From: Cherax quadricarinatus
Lineage: Eukaryota > Arthropoda > Malacostraca > Decapoda > Parastacidae
Length of the DNA stretch: 64,000 nucleotides
NCBI RefSeq assembly: GCF_038502225.1
Contig: NC_091293.1
Location: 10,138,753-10,202,752, forward strand
Reading direction: 5' to 3'
A model generated the notes under the pieces. The model saw only the letters and a list, made by a program, of their open reading frames with translations. It did not search any database and was not told the origin of the DNA. Every line of letters starts with the position of its first letter. Position 1 is the stretch's first letter. This document shows, piece by piece, positions 35,490 through 45,088 of the stretch. A program made the position numbers and the translations under genes.

Positions 35490-37265
35490 AGGTTATTTGT
35501 AAATAGGGTTAGGAGCAGGATCATGCAAGGAGTAGAAAAGGTTGTGTTGGTTTGTGGGTCTGCGAATGTCTTCGTCAAGGAGAGAGGTCCAGTAGTCATG
35601 TCGTGTCTCAAGTTTGTCTATCTGTCTGTCACTGAGCATCTTCCAGTACAGATTCAGCGCAGGGATGTCTAATTAGGCATGGAGAGACTCGCTGGTGGCG
35701 ACGTCCTCCCATCTGACATCAAGCACCCAGCGCAGCGCCTTGTTCTGGACACGCTGCAGTTTAAATAAGTTTATTTTTGATGCAAGAGAGAGAGAGGGCT
35801 AGAGGAGAGTAAGTTATCAGAGGACGTATTAGGAATTTGTAGAGGTGTAGTTTGGTGCGTTGAGAGGCATGTTTCAGCTTGTAGAGGCCCGCAAGGGCCT
35901 TACTAGCTATTGCATGGCTTGAGTGAATGTGTTCGTGTAAACGAAGAAGGTAGTCAAGATTAACGCCAAGGACAGTGACAGATTGTGTGATGGGGATGTA
36001 AGTGCGGGTGTCAGCTGTTCCGAGCTCGACAGGTACTGGAGGATCACGTTTCCTGTAGTTAAAATACGTAATGCTGGATTTAGCTGCATTGGTTTTGATC
36101 CTCCATTTTTGTTCCCAGATGGCTATCCTGTCGACCTCACTTTATGTTTTGTGTGTGAGTGTATCTATATTGGCATGAGTGATAAGTTGTGTAATGTCGT
36201 CTGCATAGGCTAGTGTGATGGAGTTGTGGTATACAGGTGTTGGAATGTCGTTAGTGTATAAAATATAGATGGTAGGGGAGAGGACAGATCCCTGGGGTAC
36301 TCCAGCATTTTGTGTGAAGTAGTCAGAGTAACAGCCTTGGAATTTTATTCTCATGGTACGGCCGTCTAGGAAGTTGCAGAGGAGTTTACGAGTAGTGAGA
36401 GGCAGGTTAAAGTTAGTGCAGAGTTTGTACTTGAGCCCTTCGTGCCAGTGTCAAAAGCTTTTTCAACATCTTTTGCAACCAGAGCTGTCCTGTTTCTTTG
36501 TTTTGTGTTTATGTGGATGTAGTTGAAAATGATGTTAATGGCATCCTGTGTGGATCTGTGTGTTCTGAAGCCAAACTGGCCATCTGAAAGTAGAGAATTA
36601 TGTTCCAGGTATCTGCGAAGGCGATGATTAATGAGTTTTTCAAAGAGTTTTCCTAAAGTTTCGAGGGGGCTGATAGGACGATAGTTTCTAGGGTCAGAGT
36701 GGTCTTTATTGGGTTTAGGAAGGAGGATAGCAGTAGCAGCTTTGAAGAGGGAAGGGAAGTATCCAGAGGCAAGGGGGGCATTGAGGAGGTTTGTGTAGGC
36801 AGTAATGATAGAGTCAGGAATGTGTTTTAGGATAATATGGTTTAGGCCAGAGGCACCAGGAGCCTTGGGAGGAAGGTGTCTGAGGAGAGTTTTAATGTCT
36901 GTGTTGGTGAAAGGAGTGTCGAGTTCTTGGGAGGAGGTAAGAGAGTCTAGATGTATGTGGCTATCTGGCGTTGTTTCTTGTGTGTGTGCAGTGTTCCAGT
37001 GTTCTATGTTCTGAATGTGTTGAATAACGTTAGGGTGAGGTGGGTGAGGGTGGAAGATGTTCTCCCAGATGTGTTTGAAGATATTGGTAGCAGCCTGCGG
37101 GTCTGAGATGTGTGTGTTGTTGTAGGTGATGTGTTTGAATTTGTTGGTGGGAGTTGTGCCTCTGATTTTTTTTGATAAAGTTCCAGAAGGCTTTAGTGTT
37201 TTTAATACGCTGTTTGTCTGCTTGTTGTATTAGTTGTGACCAGTGATTGTTGTGGTCTTGGTCTA
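35490..37265 (-). pseudogene. LINE ('LINE-D') ORF2: reverse transcriptase with C-terminal domain
   Basis: The minus-strand reading includes [54 protein letters not shown] and AYADDITQLI (catalytic Asp pair). It continues through the thumb region to LQRVQNKALRWVL and a C-terminal domain ending PNPIYK before a stop near 35490. Frame changes and stops occur (for example near 36440 and 35765), so it is inactive. Motifs place it near Jockey-type elements. No endonuclease precedes it, because the sequence jumps at about 37265 to an older 3' UTR fragment. About 475 bases of 3' UTR follow, ending in hammerhead 5. Confidence 0.75.
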
Positions 37266-37690
37266 GGCTGTGAGGTGGTCAGTCCTTCAGTCTGGAGAAG
37301 AGCATTGTTCCATAGTCTGAAATAATATGGAGTTGAAGTACGAAACGAACGAAAGTTCAGGTAAGATCCCAAATGGGATGAACGGGGAAGACGGGACAGA
37401 CGAAGAATAGTGCTAGAGGGGAGTGTTCTTAGTTGTAGAAATAGAGCCAGGGCTTAACCCAGCAGCTAAGTCGATCGTGGGGCAGACATTGAGAACACAC
37501 ATAGCAGGCTCTTCTGTTGGGACTCCGGTGGGTGAGTGGGGAGGCAGTGTAGAGAGGGCATGTTGAGGACATAGAGGAGTGAGCAGATTGCAGACAGTGC
37601 TCGCTGCCTGATATGCTTCAGGCTGAGGTGAAGATCTGGTTTGGACGTCAGGTGTCTGGAGGCTCACGTTGTGTGTTTGGCTACACTTCG
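37266..37690 (-). repeat. Partial LINE-D 3' UTR between ORF1 and ORF2
   Basis: Clearly homologous to the LINE-D 3' UTR at 35090-35470 and 40440-40780. It stops at ACCACCTCA, which is close to where the hammerhead module would begin. Confidence 0.75.
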
Positions 37691-39258
37691 CTGGTGATGG
37701 AGCCACTCTTGAGTCTTTTGAAGTCTCTCTTGGACATGTGAAATTGTTGCATTCTGAGGCTGGAACAGTTCAGATTCGTCACGAGGTAAGATAGTGCGTT
37801 TTCAAAAGGAATTTGGTGAGGTTTGGTGCAGGTGTACTTAACAGCTCCTTCTTTCATTAAGTGGAGCACATCAGCTGCGCTCATTTCGACTGGGAGGTTG
37901 GGGGTGGTGTAGAAGGTTAGAGACCCATTAAAGGCTTGGCTTAGGTAACGGTTGCCTCTGGTTTCTTCTTTGGTTACTTCTTCGACTACTACTTTGTCGT
38001 CGTCCGAGGGTTGTTCATAATGTTCTGGTTCTATTTCGTCTTCTGTGACTGTGTTGAGAGGAAGCAGGGAGTGTTGGTCGGTTGTGGTTTGTTGTGCTGG
38101 TGGTGGGTGGTGAAAGGTGGCAGTAGACGGTGGTGTTGGTTCTGGAGTAGAGTCTTGGTCAGAGATACGAGTAGGACCAGAGGTTGAGGTGAAGTTAACA
38201 ATATCTGGAATTAGCTTGAGGAGGTCTTGTGGTGGTGGCGAGTCTGGAAAGTTGAAGTTTGGCATGTTGTTAAGGCGAAACAGTTCATTGATTGTTGTGT
38301 TGAATGAGCCAGGGTATGCAGCATTAGTGAGGTGTGCATACATCATACAGTATAGCACCTTGGATGGAGCAGCGTCAGGAAGAACAGAGAGGGACTGGCT
38401 GGGTGGAGATGATTGTTGTGTAGCTTGAAGGAGTTCGATGGTATCTGATTGATTTTTTGCAATGGCGGCGTATGTTGGCGATTTAGGGTTGTTGTTCTTG
38501 GTTTCTTCAATGATTTTCTTAGACAGGACTTCTTTACGTAGAGGGCATTTTGCTGCAAGGGTGTGGTGAGTACCCTTGCAGTTGAGGCAGGTAGGAGAGG
38601 TAGTGGTAGTAGAACATTCCTTGAAGTCATGGCCGTCTTTACCGCAGTTTGTGCAGAACTTCTTCCCTTTCAGAGGAGAGTCAGGCGTTGAGTGGTGATA
38701 GGAGTAGCAGGTCCAGCATGACGAGATGTGGGCGAAACGTTCGGGTTCTATGTGACTTGGATGGATATGATATTAGGAGATAGCTAGGCCGTCAGACAGT
38801 GCTCTAGTAGCCATCTCGATGTTGGAGAACGTTAGCTTGATCATTGGGGATTTTGGTGATATGTTCAATCGACGCCCAGGTATTTTGTTCCTCTATCGAG
38901 GTCTTGAGATCCTCAGTCGATAAAGAAGTGACGAGTTTGTCCAGCCGTTTGACGAAAACGGAACGTTTCGCCAGCAAAAAAGGTGAAGGGGAGATGTAAA
39001 GTAAAAGGACACAAGGGGAGATGGTGAACTGTCGGTCTCTAAGGGTTTTCATAGAGGTGTCGGCCATCAGCTTTGGGGCTTCATAATCGTCAGTACAGAC
39101 AACGATGAATGAGTCTTTCGTCGAGTGGATGGCTGTAAATTTAACTTGTAGGCAAGTTGTAGGCTGCATTGTAGGCAAGTCTTTACAGCGGCAGCAAGGG
39201 CAAGTTTAGTAGAGTCATTTATTACTCCACTGAGGAAATGGTATGGTGATACCGACAA
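37681..39258 (-). pseudogene. LINE-D ORF1: gag-like protein with zinc knuckles
   Basis: Minus strand. The N-terminal part is in two frames (39258-39067 and 39178-38804). A zinc-knuckle region follows near 38720-38560, with CTNCGKDGHDFKEC (C-x2-C-x4-H-x4-C) and CLNCKGTHHTLAAKC, and an earlier Cys pair CWTC. The C-terminal part is a 225-codon frame (38358-37681) rich in Pro, Thr and Glu. Such proteins bind the element's RNA. Frame breaks make this copy inactive. Its link to the ORF2 at 35490 is by order and strand only. Confidence 0.65.
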
Positions 39259-39296
39259 GATGTGGAAAAAGACACTTATGTACAGTTCAGGACATT

Positions 39297-39342
39297 TATT
39301 AAAGGAAACATTTCGCCACGAGTGGCTTCTTCAGTCCTAATA
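39297..39342 (-). ncRNA. Hammerhead ribozyme 6, at a Penelope 3' end
   Basis: On the minus strand: CTGAAGA (39334-39328), stem II GCCAC-TC-GTGGC, GAAAT (GAAA kept) and GTT. Stem I pairs AGGA with TCCT and TATT with AATA around a 2-base bulge. Confidence 0.8.
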
Positions 39343-39409
39343 CAGAGAAAACTAAGAAAACATTTATATATATAGTGGCAGGAGTTAGGTGAGGTGACGC
39401 GTGGGTAGA

Positions 39410-39452
<43 letters not shown>

Positions 39453-39493
39453 ATGGAACTAAGGAGGTGAGGCAAGAGAGGGACCTGCTGGCA

Positions 39494-40144
39494 TCAAGTA
39501 ACACCAGTTCCCAGGATGGGTAATATCCTCTTGCTTAGTAATTTTGAAATACTGTAACTACCGGATTTTTGCTTTATAGTGTTACTGACAGAAATTAGTG
39601 CAGCTTCAATGCATTTTCTCCGTCTTAAGTCGTCTTCTTTAATAACTAGTTTAGCTTCATTGAATTTCATGAGGTGTTCAACATCGTCTCTATGTTGAAC
39701 ACATGCGTTTTTGCGGTCATCATTTCTGCAAGCATTTTTGTGTTCTGCTATTCTAATGTCCAGAGTTCTGGCTGTTTCCCCTACATATACTTTGTCACAC
39801 CCCCCACATGGTATAGTGTAGATTCCTGCACTTGTGCCAGAATCATGCTTGGGTTTTTGTATCAGGTTCCTAATAGTAGTTGAAGAGCTGGTAGATATTT
39901 TAGCCAGTTTTCTGTCAAACATGTTTGAAACATTAGTGGCAACGTTGCTGACCGGTAAAACGGTCCACTGTTGGGTTTGATCCTTACACGGTTTGCAAGC
40001 ATCATGAAGGAGTAAGGGAGGCGCTGGTACGATGATTATAGGTTTCCCTCCCCGACGGGGATCGAAGGAACACTTCTTGAGGTGAGGAGCGACTGTGTCT
40101 TGATAAGATCGTCGATGATCTGGCACAGGAGATACCGTGATCAC
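39494..40144 (-). pseudogene. Penelope-like GIY-YIG endonuclease fragment
   Basis: A 216-codon frame with SAGIYTIPCGGCDKVYVGET at residues about 105-124, the GIY and Y-x-G halves of a GIY-YIG nuclease. The expected Arg and Glu-His (DIRIAEHKNACR) and a CCHC-like Cys pair typical of Penelope endonucleases are also present. This domain nicks target DNA during insertion. The upstream RT is missing, so it is a truncated remnant even though this stretch is open. Start codon not meaningful. Confidence 0.8.
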
Positions 40145-40839
40145 GAGAGGAGGACTTCGTCACAAGCGAGTCTCTCCATGCCCAATTAGACATCCCTGCG
40201 CTGAATCTGTACTGGAAGACGCTCAGCGACAGACAGATAGACAAACTTGAGACACGACATGACTACTGGACCTCTCTCCTTGACGAAGACATTCGCAGAC
40301 CCACAAACCAACACAACCTTTTCTACTCCTTGTATGATCCTGCTCCTAACTCTATTTACAAATAACCTTGGATTCGCTGACAGGTACCTTCTATGACAGG
40401 TACCATTCTGTGACCCACGTTCACCTTAGCTTTTGGGTTAAGACATGGCTCAGTTCTACACTCCTCTCTTGCGCTAAACGTTGCATGTCCCTTCCTCCCC
40501 TCTCACCCCACCGGAGTCCCAACAGAAGAGGCTGAATTTCTCTTCTCAATATCTGTCCCAAGATCGCCTTCGCTGCTGGGTAAAGCCCTGGCTCTATTTC
40601 TACGACTAAGACCACTCCTCTCCAGCACTATTCTTCATCTGTCCCGTCTTCCCCGCTCATCCCATTTGGAATCTTACCTGAACTTTCGTTCGTTCGTTCG
40701 TACTTCAACTCCATGTTGTTTCAGACTATGGAACAATGCTCTTCTCCAGACTGAGGGACTGACCACCTCAAAACTTCAAGGGTAATGGGCTGATTACATC
40801 GTCTTCAAGTCTCTTCTGCTTCCATCATCTTTTCTGTAC

Positions 40840-40882
40840 TTGACTGAAGAGGCCTACTGTGTAGGCGAAACGTTTCGAAATA
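40840..40882 (+). ncRNA. Hammerhead ribozyme 7, at the 3' end of a LINE
   Basis: CTGAAGA at 40844-40850, stem II GCCTAC-TGT-GTAGGC, GAAAC at 40867-40871, GTT. The inner stem I pairs TTGA with TCGA (one wobble); the outer stem is degraded compared with hammerhead 5. Confidence 0.8.
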
Positions 40883-40926
40883 AAGATACCTAACTGTTGC
40901 ATATGTGTCTTACCTAACAACCTGTC

Positions 40927-40939
40927 GGTATTTTATGCC
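40927..40939 (+). repeat. Terminal hairpin of hammerhead modules (example)
   Basis: GTCGGTAT-TTT-ATGCC. Related hairpins lie at 34246-34258, 34625-34637, 33623-33635, 39240-39253, 52014-52026, 52438-52450 and 57252-57264. Stem bases change in pairs (GGTTT/AAACC, GGTAT/ATACC) while GTC before it is kept. Confidence 0.8.
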
Positions 40940-40951
40940 ATTTTATTGTTC

Positions 40952-41940
40952 ATCATTGATATATATTATAAACAACAACGGACCCAAGACTGATCCCTGT
41001 GGAACGCCACTTGTTACAGATCCCCAGTCGGATTTAACCCCATTTATGGACACTCTCTGCTTCCTGTCTGTGAGCCATGACTCCATCCACGTGAGCACCC
41101 TTTCCCCAGTGTCATGAGCTGCCACTTTCTTTAACAGTCTTTGGTGCGGAACTCTAAAATCTAAGTAAATAATATCAAATTCTTTATGGTGGTCAACAGC
41201 CTCAAAAGCTTTACTGAAGAAAGTTAATAAATTAGTTAGACAAGACCGGCCTCTTGTGAATCCATGCTGAGTATCATTAATCCAGCTATGCTTATCGAGA
41301 TGGCTTCTTATAATTTGAGCTATAATTGATTCTAGTAATTTGCCTACAATTGAGGTCAGGCTTATTGGGCGGTAATTTGACGGTAACGACTTGTCCCCTG
41401 CTTTAAAAATAGGAATTACATTAGCCATCTTCCACATATCAGACACTACACCTGTTTGAAGAGATAAACTAATAATATTAGTTAATGGTTCACAGAGTTC
41501 CATTTTGCATTCCTTAAGAACCCTTGAAAAAAGCTCATCAGAACCCGGCGACTTATTTTGCTTCAGTCTGTCTATTTGTTTCATAACCATTTCACTAGTG
41601 ACTGTGATGTTACATAATTTTATCTTCTTCAGGCCTACTGTAATTATTTATTACTGGAATATTGTTAGTATCTCCCTGTGTAAAAACCGAGAGAAAATAA
41701 TTATTTAAAATTGAGCACATTTCATTCTCTTTGTCAGTAAGATGCCCATAGTTATTTTTAAGGGGACCTATCTTACCTCTAACTTTCGTTCTATACACCT
41801 GGAAAAAACTTTTTGAGTTAGTTTTCGAATCCCTAGCAACTTTAATTTCATAGTCCCTTTTAGCTTTTCTTATCCCCTTTTTAACGTCCCTCTTTATGTC
41901 AATATACTGATTCATGTATTTATCCAACCTAAATTTGAAA
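40952..41940 (-). pseudogene. CR1-B reverse transcriptase part, copy 2
   Basis: Contains the fingers and palm up to [20 protein letters not shown], where the 6-kb insertion cuts it. The FADD-bearing part continues at 34935-34646 (SKFADDTKIGRI). A frame change near 41605 separates the linker (41948-41610) from the RT. KAF is lost through a short deletion ([10 protein letters not shown] instead of LDF...FDRVPHQRL). Confidence 0.8.
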
Positions 41941-42116
41941 CTGCCCAAAGTCCTAGCCTAAATAACCTAACTAGGTAGACTATTCCACTCATCAACTACC
42001 CTATTTCCAAACCAATACTTTCCTATGACCTTTCTAAATCTAAACTTGTCTAATTTAAATCCATTACTGCGGGTTCTCTCTTGGAGAGATATCCTCAAGA
42101 CCTTATTTATATCCCC

Positions 42117-42713
42117 AAAGAACGATGTGTGCATTAGTGTGAACAAAGTGTCTCATAAAACACAATAAACACTTAAGAGAAGTGTGATCAGCTTCTTTAG
42201 TGATAAGATTGTGAACAATAAAGACAAATCTTGTGGAACATAGTGTACCAGTGTGCATTTTCCTAGACTATGGAAGACGTGGACATCCAAGGACACTTCA
42301 GCTTCTATCAAGTCACCGATACCTGTCGAAGGTGTGAAGAGCACCATAGCTCACGCTACAAGAGCAAGGTAGGTTACGAATTTCTTGTAGTACAGGGGAC
42401 TGTGCAGTTCTTGAGTCGCAAGGAGTTTGTAATCAACCTATAGTCGGCAGTTAGGTGCGGACTTTTGAGTCCACACAAGTAAGTTTGTCAGCCATCAGTG
42501 AATGAAATATGCTGACAAAACACACCCTAGGGGTAAATTATTGTTTACATAATATGATCTATTCCAGCCCGTTGAGAGATGATCATGACAACAATTCAAG
42601 ACCTCGTCTGCAGGGGCGGCTGTGTAGACGATTTACTGTCTTTTATCAGCTAAGTGCTCCCTATATTTAAATTTATAAACAATAAGCTTAGCTGGTAATG
42701 CCATTTCTCAACA
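42117..42713 (+). repeat. BEL/Pao 5' LTR (possibly truncated)
   Basis: Matches 49405-50001 with only about 15 differences by eye, so the insertion is fairly recent. The 3' end is ...CTCAACA. If the 3' LTR really begins at the purine tract near 48950, this copy lacks its first about 450 bases. Confidence 0.88.
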
Positions 42714-42716
42714 TTT

Positions 42717-42732
42717 TGGTCGTGCTCGAACC
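42717..42732 (+). promoter_or_regulatory. Primer binding site
   Basis: TGGTCGTGCTCGAACC starts three bases after the LTR. Its complement GGTTCGAGCACGACCA looks like the T-arm and CCA end of a tRNA, which would prime minus-strand synthesis. I cannot name the tRNA. Confidence 0.8.
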
Positions 42733-43520
42733 GGTTAAAGGCCACACTGTGGTCCAAATATGTTGTACTACAGTGTACAAATAACCTATGAGCCAAGGTC
42801 CTTCGAAAAAAGCTGTAAAACTAGTGTTTTACAATATAAATCAGTATAAATGAGTCCCTCCAGACTCAATCACAGAGAATGGGCAGCCAAAAGAAAACGG
42901 GCGCTCACCCAGCGTTCACCCAAAGAAAACGGGAGTTGGGTGACTCACCCAACAAGAAAACGGGGGATGGCACCCGGCATCCACTGCTCCAATCTCGAAA
43001 ATCGCTGACTACGACAACGACAACCCAACTGATGTTCAGTTTGTCTGAGTGTATATACACACATAGTGTTTATAATGTTTATAGACAGAAATTAAGAGAC
43101 AAGATTATGTTAAAGTTTGTTTCTTATAGATCTACCTGTTATATTAAAGGAACTATATATATAAATTTAAGCTTTCATATATATATTAACAGTGACATTT
43201 ATATATGTGTAAGTAATATTCATGTGTGATTTACAGTTATACAGTGACATTTATAGTGTATAGTGAATGAAGTGTATAACATCGTTATTTACGATTAATC
43301 ACTGTGGTCAGGCTGACACAGCAAACTCAAGCCATAAACACCAGCCATATGTATTCTGTACCCTTCATGGTCATTGACCCTGAGGTTAAGCTTAGTAGGT
43401 CAGTAGTGTCTGACTCGATTATTGCTGACTTAAGCATAACAAAAACTCAGCTGTTTATAGCAGTACAGTGTTTTTTAAACACTCTAAGTGTGGTGCTAAA
43501 ATTTTCAGTATACCATTAAA
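42733..43520 (+). other. BEL/Pao leader between primer site and gag
   Basis: AT-rich untranslated leader. Small open frames (42879-43229, 43304-43519) have no recognisable domain. Confidence 0.6.
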
Positions 43521-45086
43521 ATGGCTTGTTTGAAAACTCAGTTTCAGTCTTCACAGACTAAGATTACACAATTAGAAAATCTAATTTCAGTCTGTATAGG
43601 ATTAACTCAAGATACAAACATAGATTTTGATGATATTGAGATCAAATTTGAATTACTTACACAACGTCTGGAAATAACTAATTCAGACTATACACATTAT
43701 GAAAATAAATTTCTTGAATCAGACCCATCTGAGGATGAAATTAAAAATGTTTTGGATACATTTAGTAATCAACAATTAAGGTGGACAGGAGTACAGGCTA
43801 TCTGCCGTAAAACTCTGTCACAGAGACCTACTGTAACTAGTGGTCAAACACCTGTTACACCTGTAACAACAAGTGTCCCATTACCAAACTTACCTACATT
43901 GTCATTACCTATTTTCCAAGATCATAATTATGAAGAATTCATTAGTGGTTTTCAATCCATAGTAAATTCACGAACTGACACAGATGTGATTGCTAAGTTC
44001 AATCACCTTAAATGTCTTGTGAAGGGAGAACCCTATGAACTGATTAAGTCATTTCCGGTAGTTAAAGGTAATTATCAAATAGCCTTACGTATCTTAGCAG
44101 ACAATTACTTTGATGCTGACAAGGCCAGGGTTAGACATGCAGTCTTAATATCAAGCTTGAAGCCACCCAAACATTGTTTTTCAGACTTACAGGCATTTAG
44201 AATCACATTAGACAATAGTCTCAGATCTCTAGGTGCTAAATATGACCTAAGGCAATATGATTGGTTTATCAGTGGTATTGTACAGGATAAGTTGTCACCA
44301 CAAACTATTGAACGATTAAACATTATGTTCAATAAACGCTATTTCACTTGTGAAGAAATTAGTAATGGTTTACAAACAATAGTTTCATGCATGCAAGCAA
44401 CGAGACAAAATGAAAAATCCACAAATCTGGTGGATAACAAACCTTCAACTCAGTATAAAAAGAGTATACCTACTCCCACCAAACCACATAATGGGAAATC
44501 ACATATAGGCATTTATCAAGCTGTGAACACAACAGACAGAAAACAGACTGTCACACATAAACGTACTCCAAAATGTGTACTTTGTGATGGAACACATTGG
44601 GCACAGTATTGTATTCAATACACATCAATGGAGGCACGTAAACAACGTGTTCATCAGCTGAAAAGGTGCATCAAGTGTTTAGGTGAACACAAGGGAGGTA
44701 AATGCTCACTGAAGAAGTGTTTTAAATGCAAGGGTATGCATCATACAGCATTATGCCCAAATACTTTTGCTGAACAGCAGAAGACTTCCACAGAATCAGG
44801 AAGTCAACAAGCAACAGCATTAAATGTGAGAGATAAGTTTAAAGCAACTGCTCTCCCGATAGCTCGAGTTGAGTTATCTAATAAATTACACAAAACCAAT
44901 GTGCTAACACTATTTGACCAAGGCTCACAAAGGTCCTTCATAAGAAGAACAGTGTTACAGAAACTGAATAAACAACCCTATGCCAAAATACAGTTAGATA
45001 TAGCTGTTTTTTTCCACAATTCTGGTAAACAGACATGTGACCTAGCCAGAATCACTGTTGGTCTAGGAAACAAGAAAAAACAGTAG
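43521..45086 (+). pseudogene. BEL/Pao gag and protease
   Basis: A 521-codon frame starts at an ATG with a plausible context (TTAAAATGG). Order: coiled N-terminus; the capsid-like DUF1759 region (LPTLSLPIFQDHNYEEF at about residues 125-145); a linker; Cys/His knuckles (RCIKCLGEHKGGKC and CFKCKGMHHTALC); and the aspartic protease (ARVEL...TLFDQGSQRSFI, DUF1758-like, with DQGS in place of the usual D-S/T-G-S). The frame ends at 45086 by a shift after a run of A (AAGAAAAAACAG); the following frame continues the protein at once. Whether this is a lesion or programmed shifting is unknown; BEL elements normally have one frame, so a lesion is likelier. Confidence 0.85.
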
Positions 45087-45088
45087 AA

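Larger units (their letters stand above)
39260..40144 (-). mobile_element. Penelope-like element 3' part (GIY-YIG end, hammerhead, hairpin terminus)
   Basis: The minus strand carries the C-terminal endonuclease, a short 3' UTR with a (GTA)n tract at about 39412-39452, hammerhead 6 and a terminus with GTCGGTAT. The RT part is absent. Confidence 0.75.
40168..40949 (+). mobile_element. LINE-D 3' end, inverted copy
   Basis: Plus-strand C-terminal coding (40168-40366, ending PNSIYK and TAA) is followed by the 3' UTR, hammerhead 7 and the terminal hairpin. It is an inverted homologue of 34940-35720 and shows again that LINE coding, 3' UTR and hammerhead are contiguous. Confidence 0.8.
34936..40951. 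mobile_element. 6.0-kb composite insertion with inverted hammerhead-bearing ends
   Basis: Flanked by 13-bp duplications. The left end is the minus-strand 3' terminus of a LINE with a hammerhead, and the right end the plus-strand 3' terminus of a second copy of the same LINE, so about 780 bases form an inverted repeat (about 34940-35720 against 40165-40930). Inside, read right to left: a Penelope GIY-YIG fragment with its hammerhead, LINE ORF1, a partial 3' UTR and LINE ORF2. Confidence 0.75.
34646..42116 (-). mobile_element. CR1-B copy 2 (minus strand), split by a 6-kb insertion
   Basis: The RT C-terminal side is 34646-34935 and the rest 40952-42116. The 13-bp sequence ATCATTGATATAT at 34923-34935 and 40952-40964 flanks the insertion. 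RT frame 41590-40952 shows [29 protein letters not shown]. The pre-RT region (KKGIRKAKRDYE) is at 41920-41820. Right of 41930 the order is rearranged: a C-terminal RT tail (about 42115-41925) is fused at KYMN to the pre-RT region. Confidence 0.8.
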
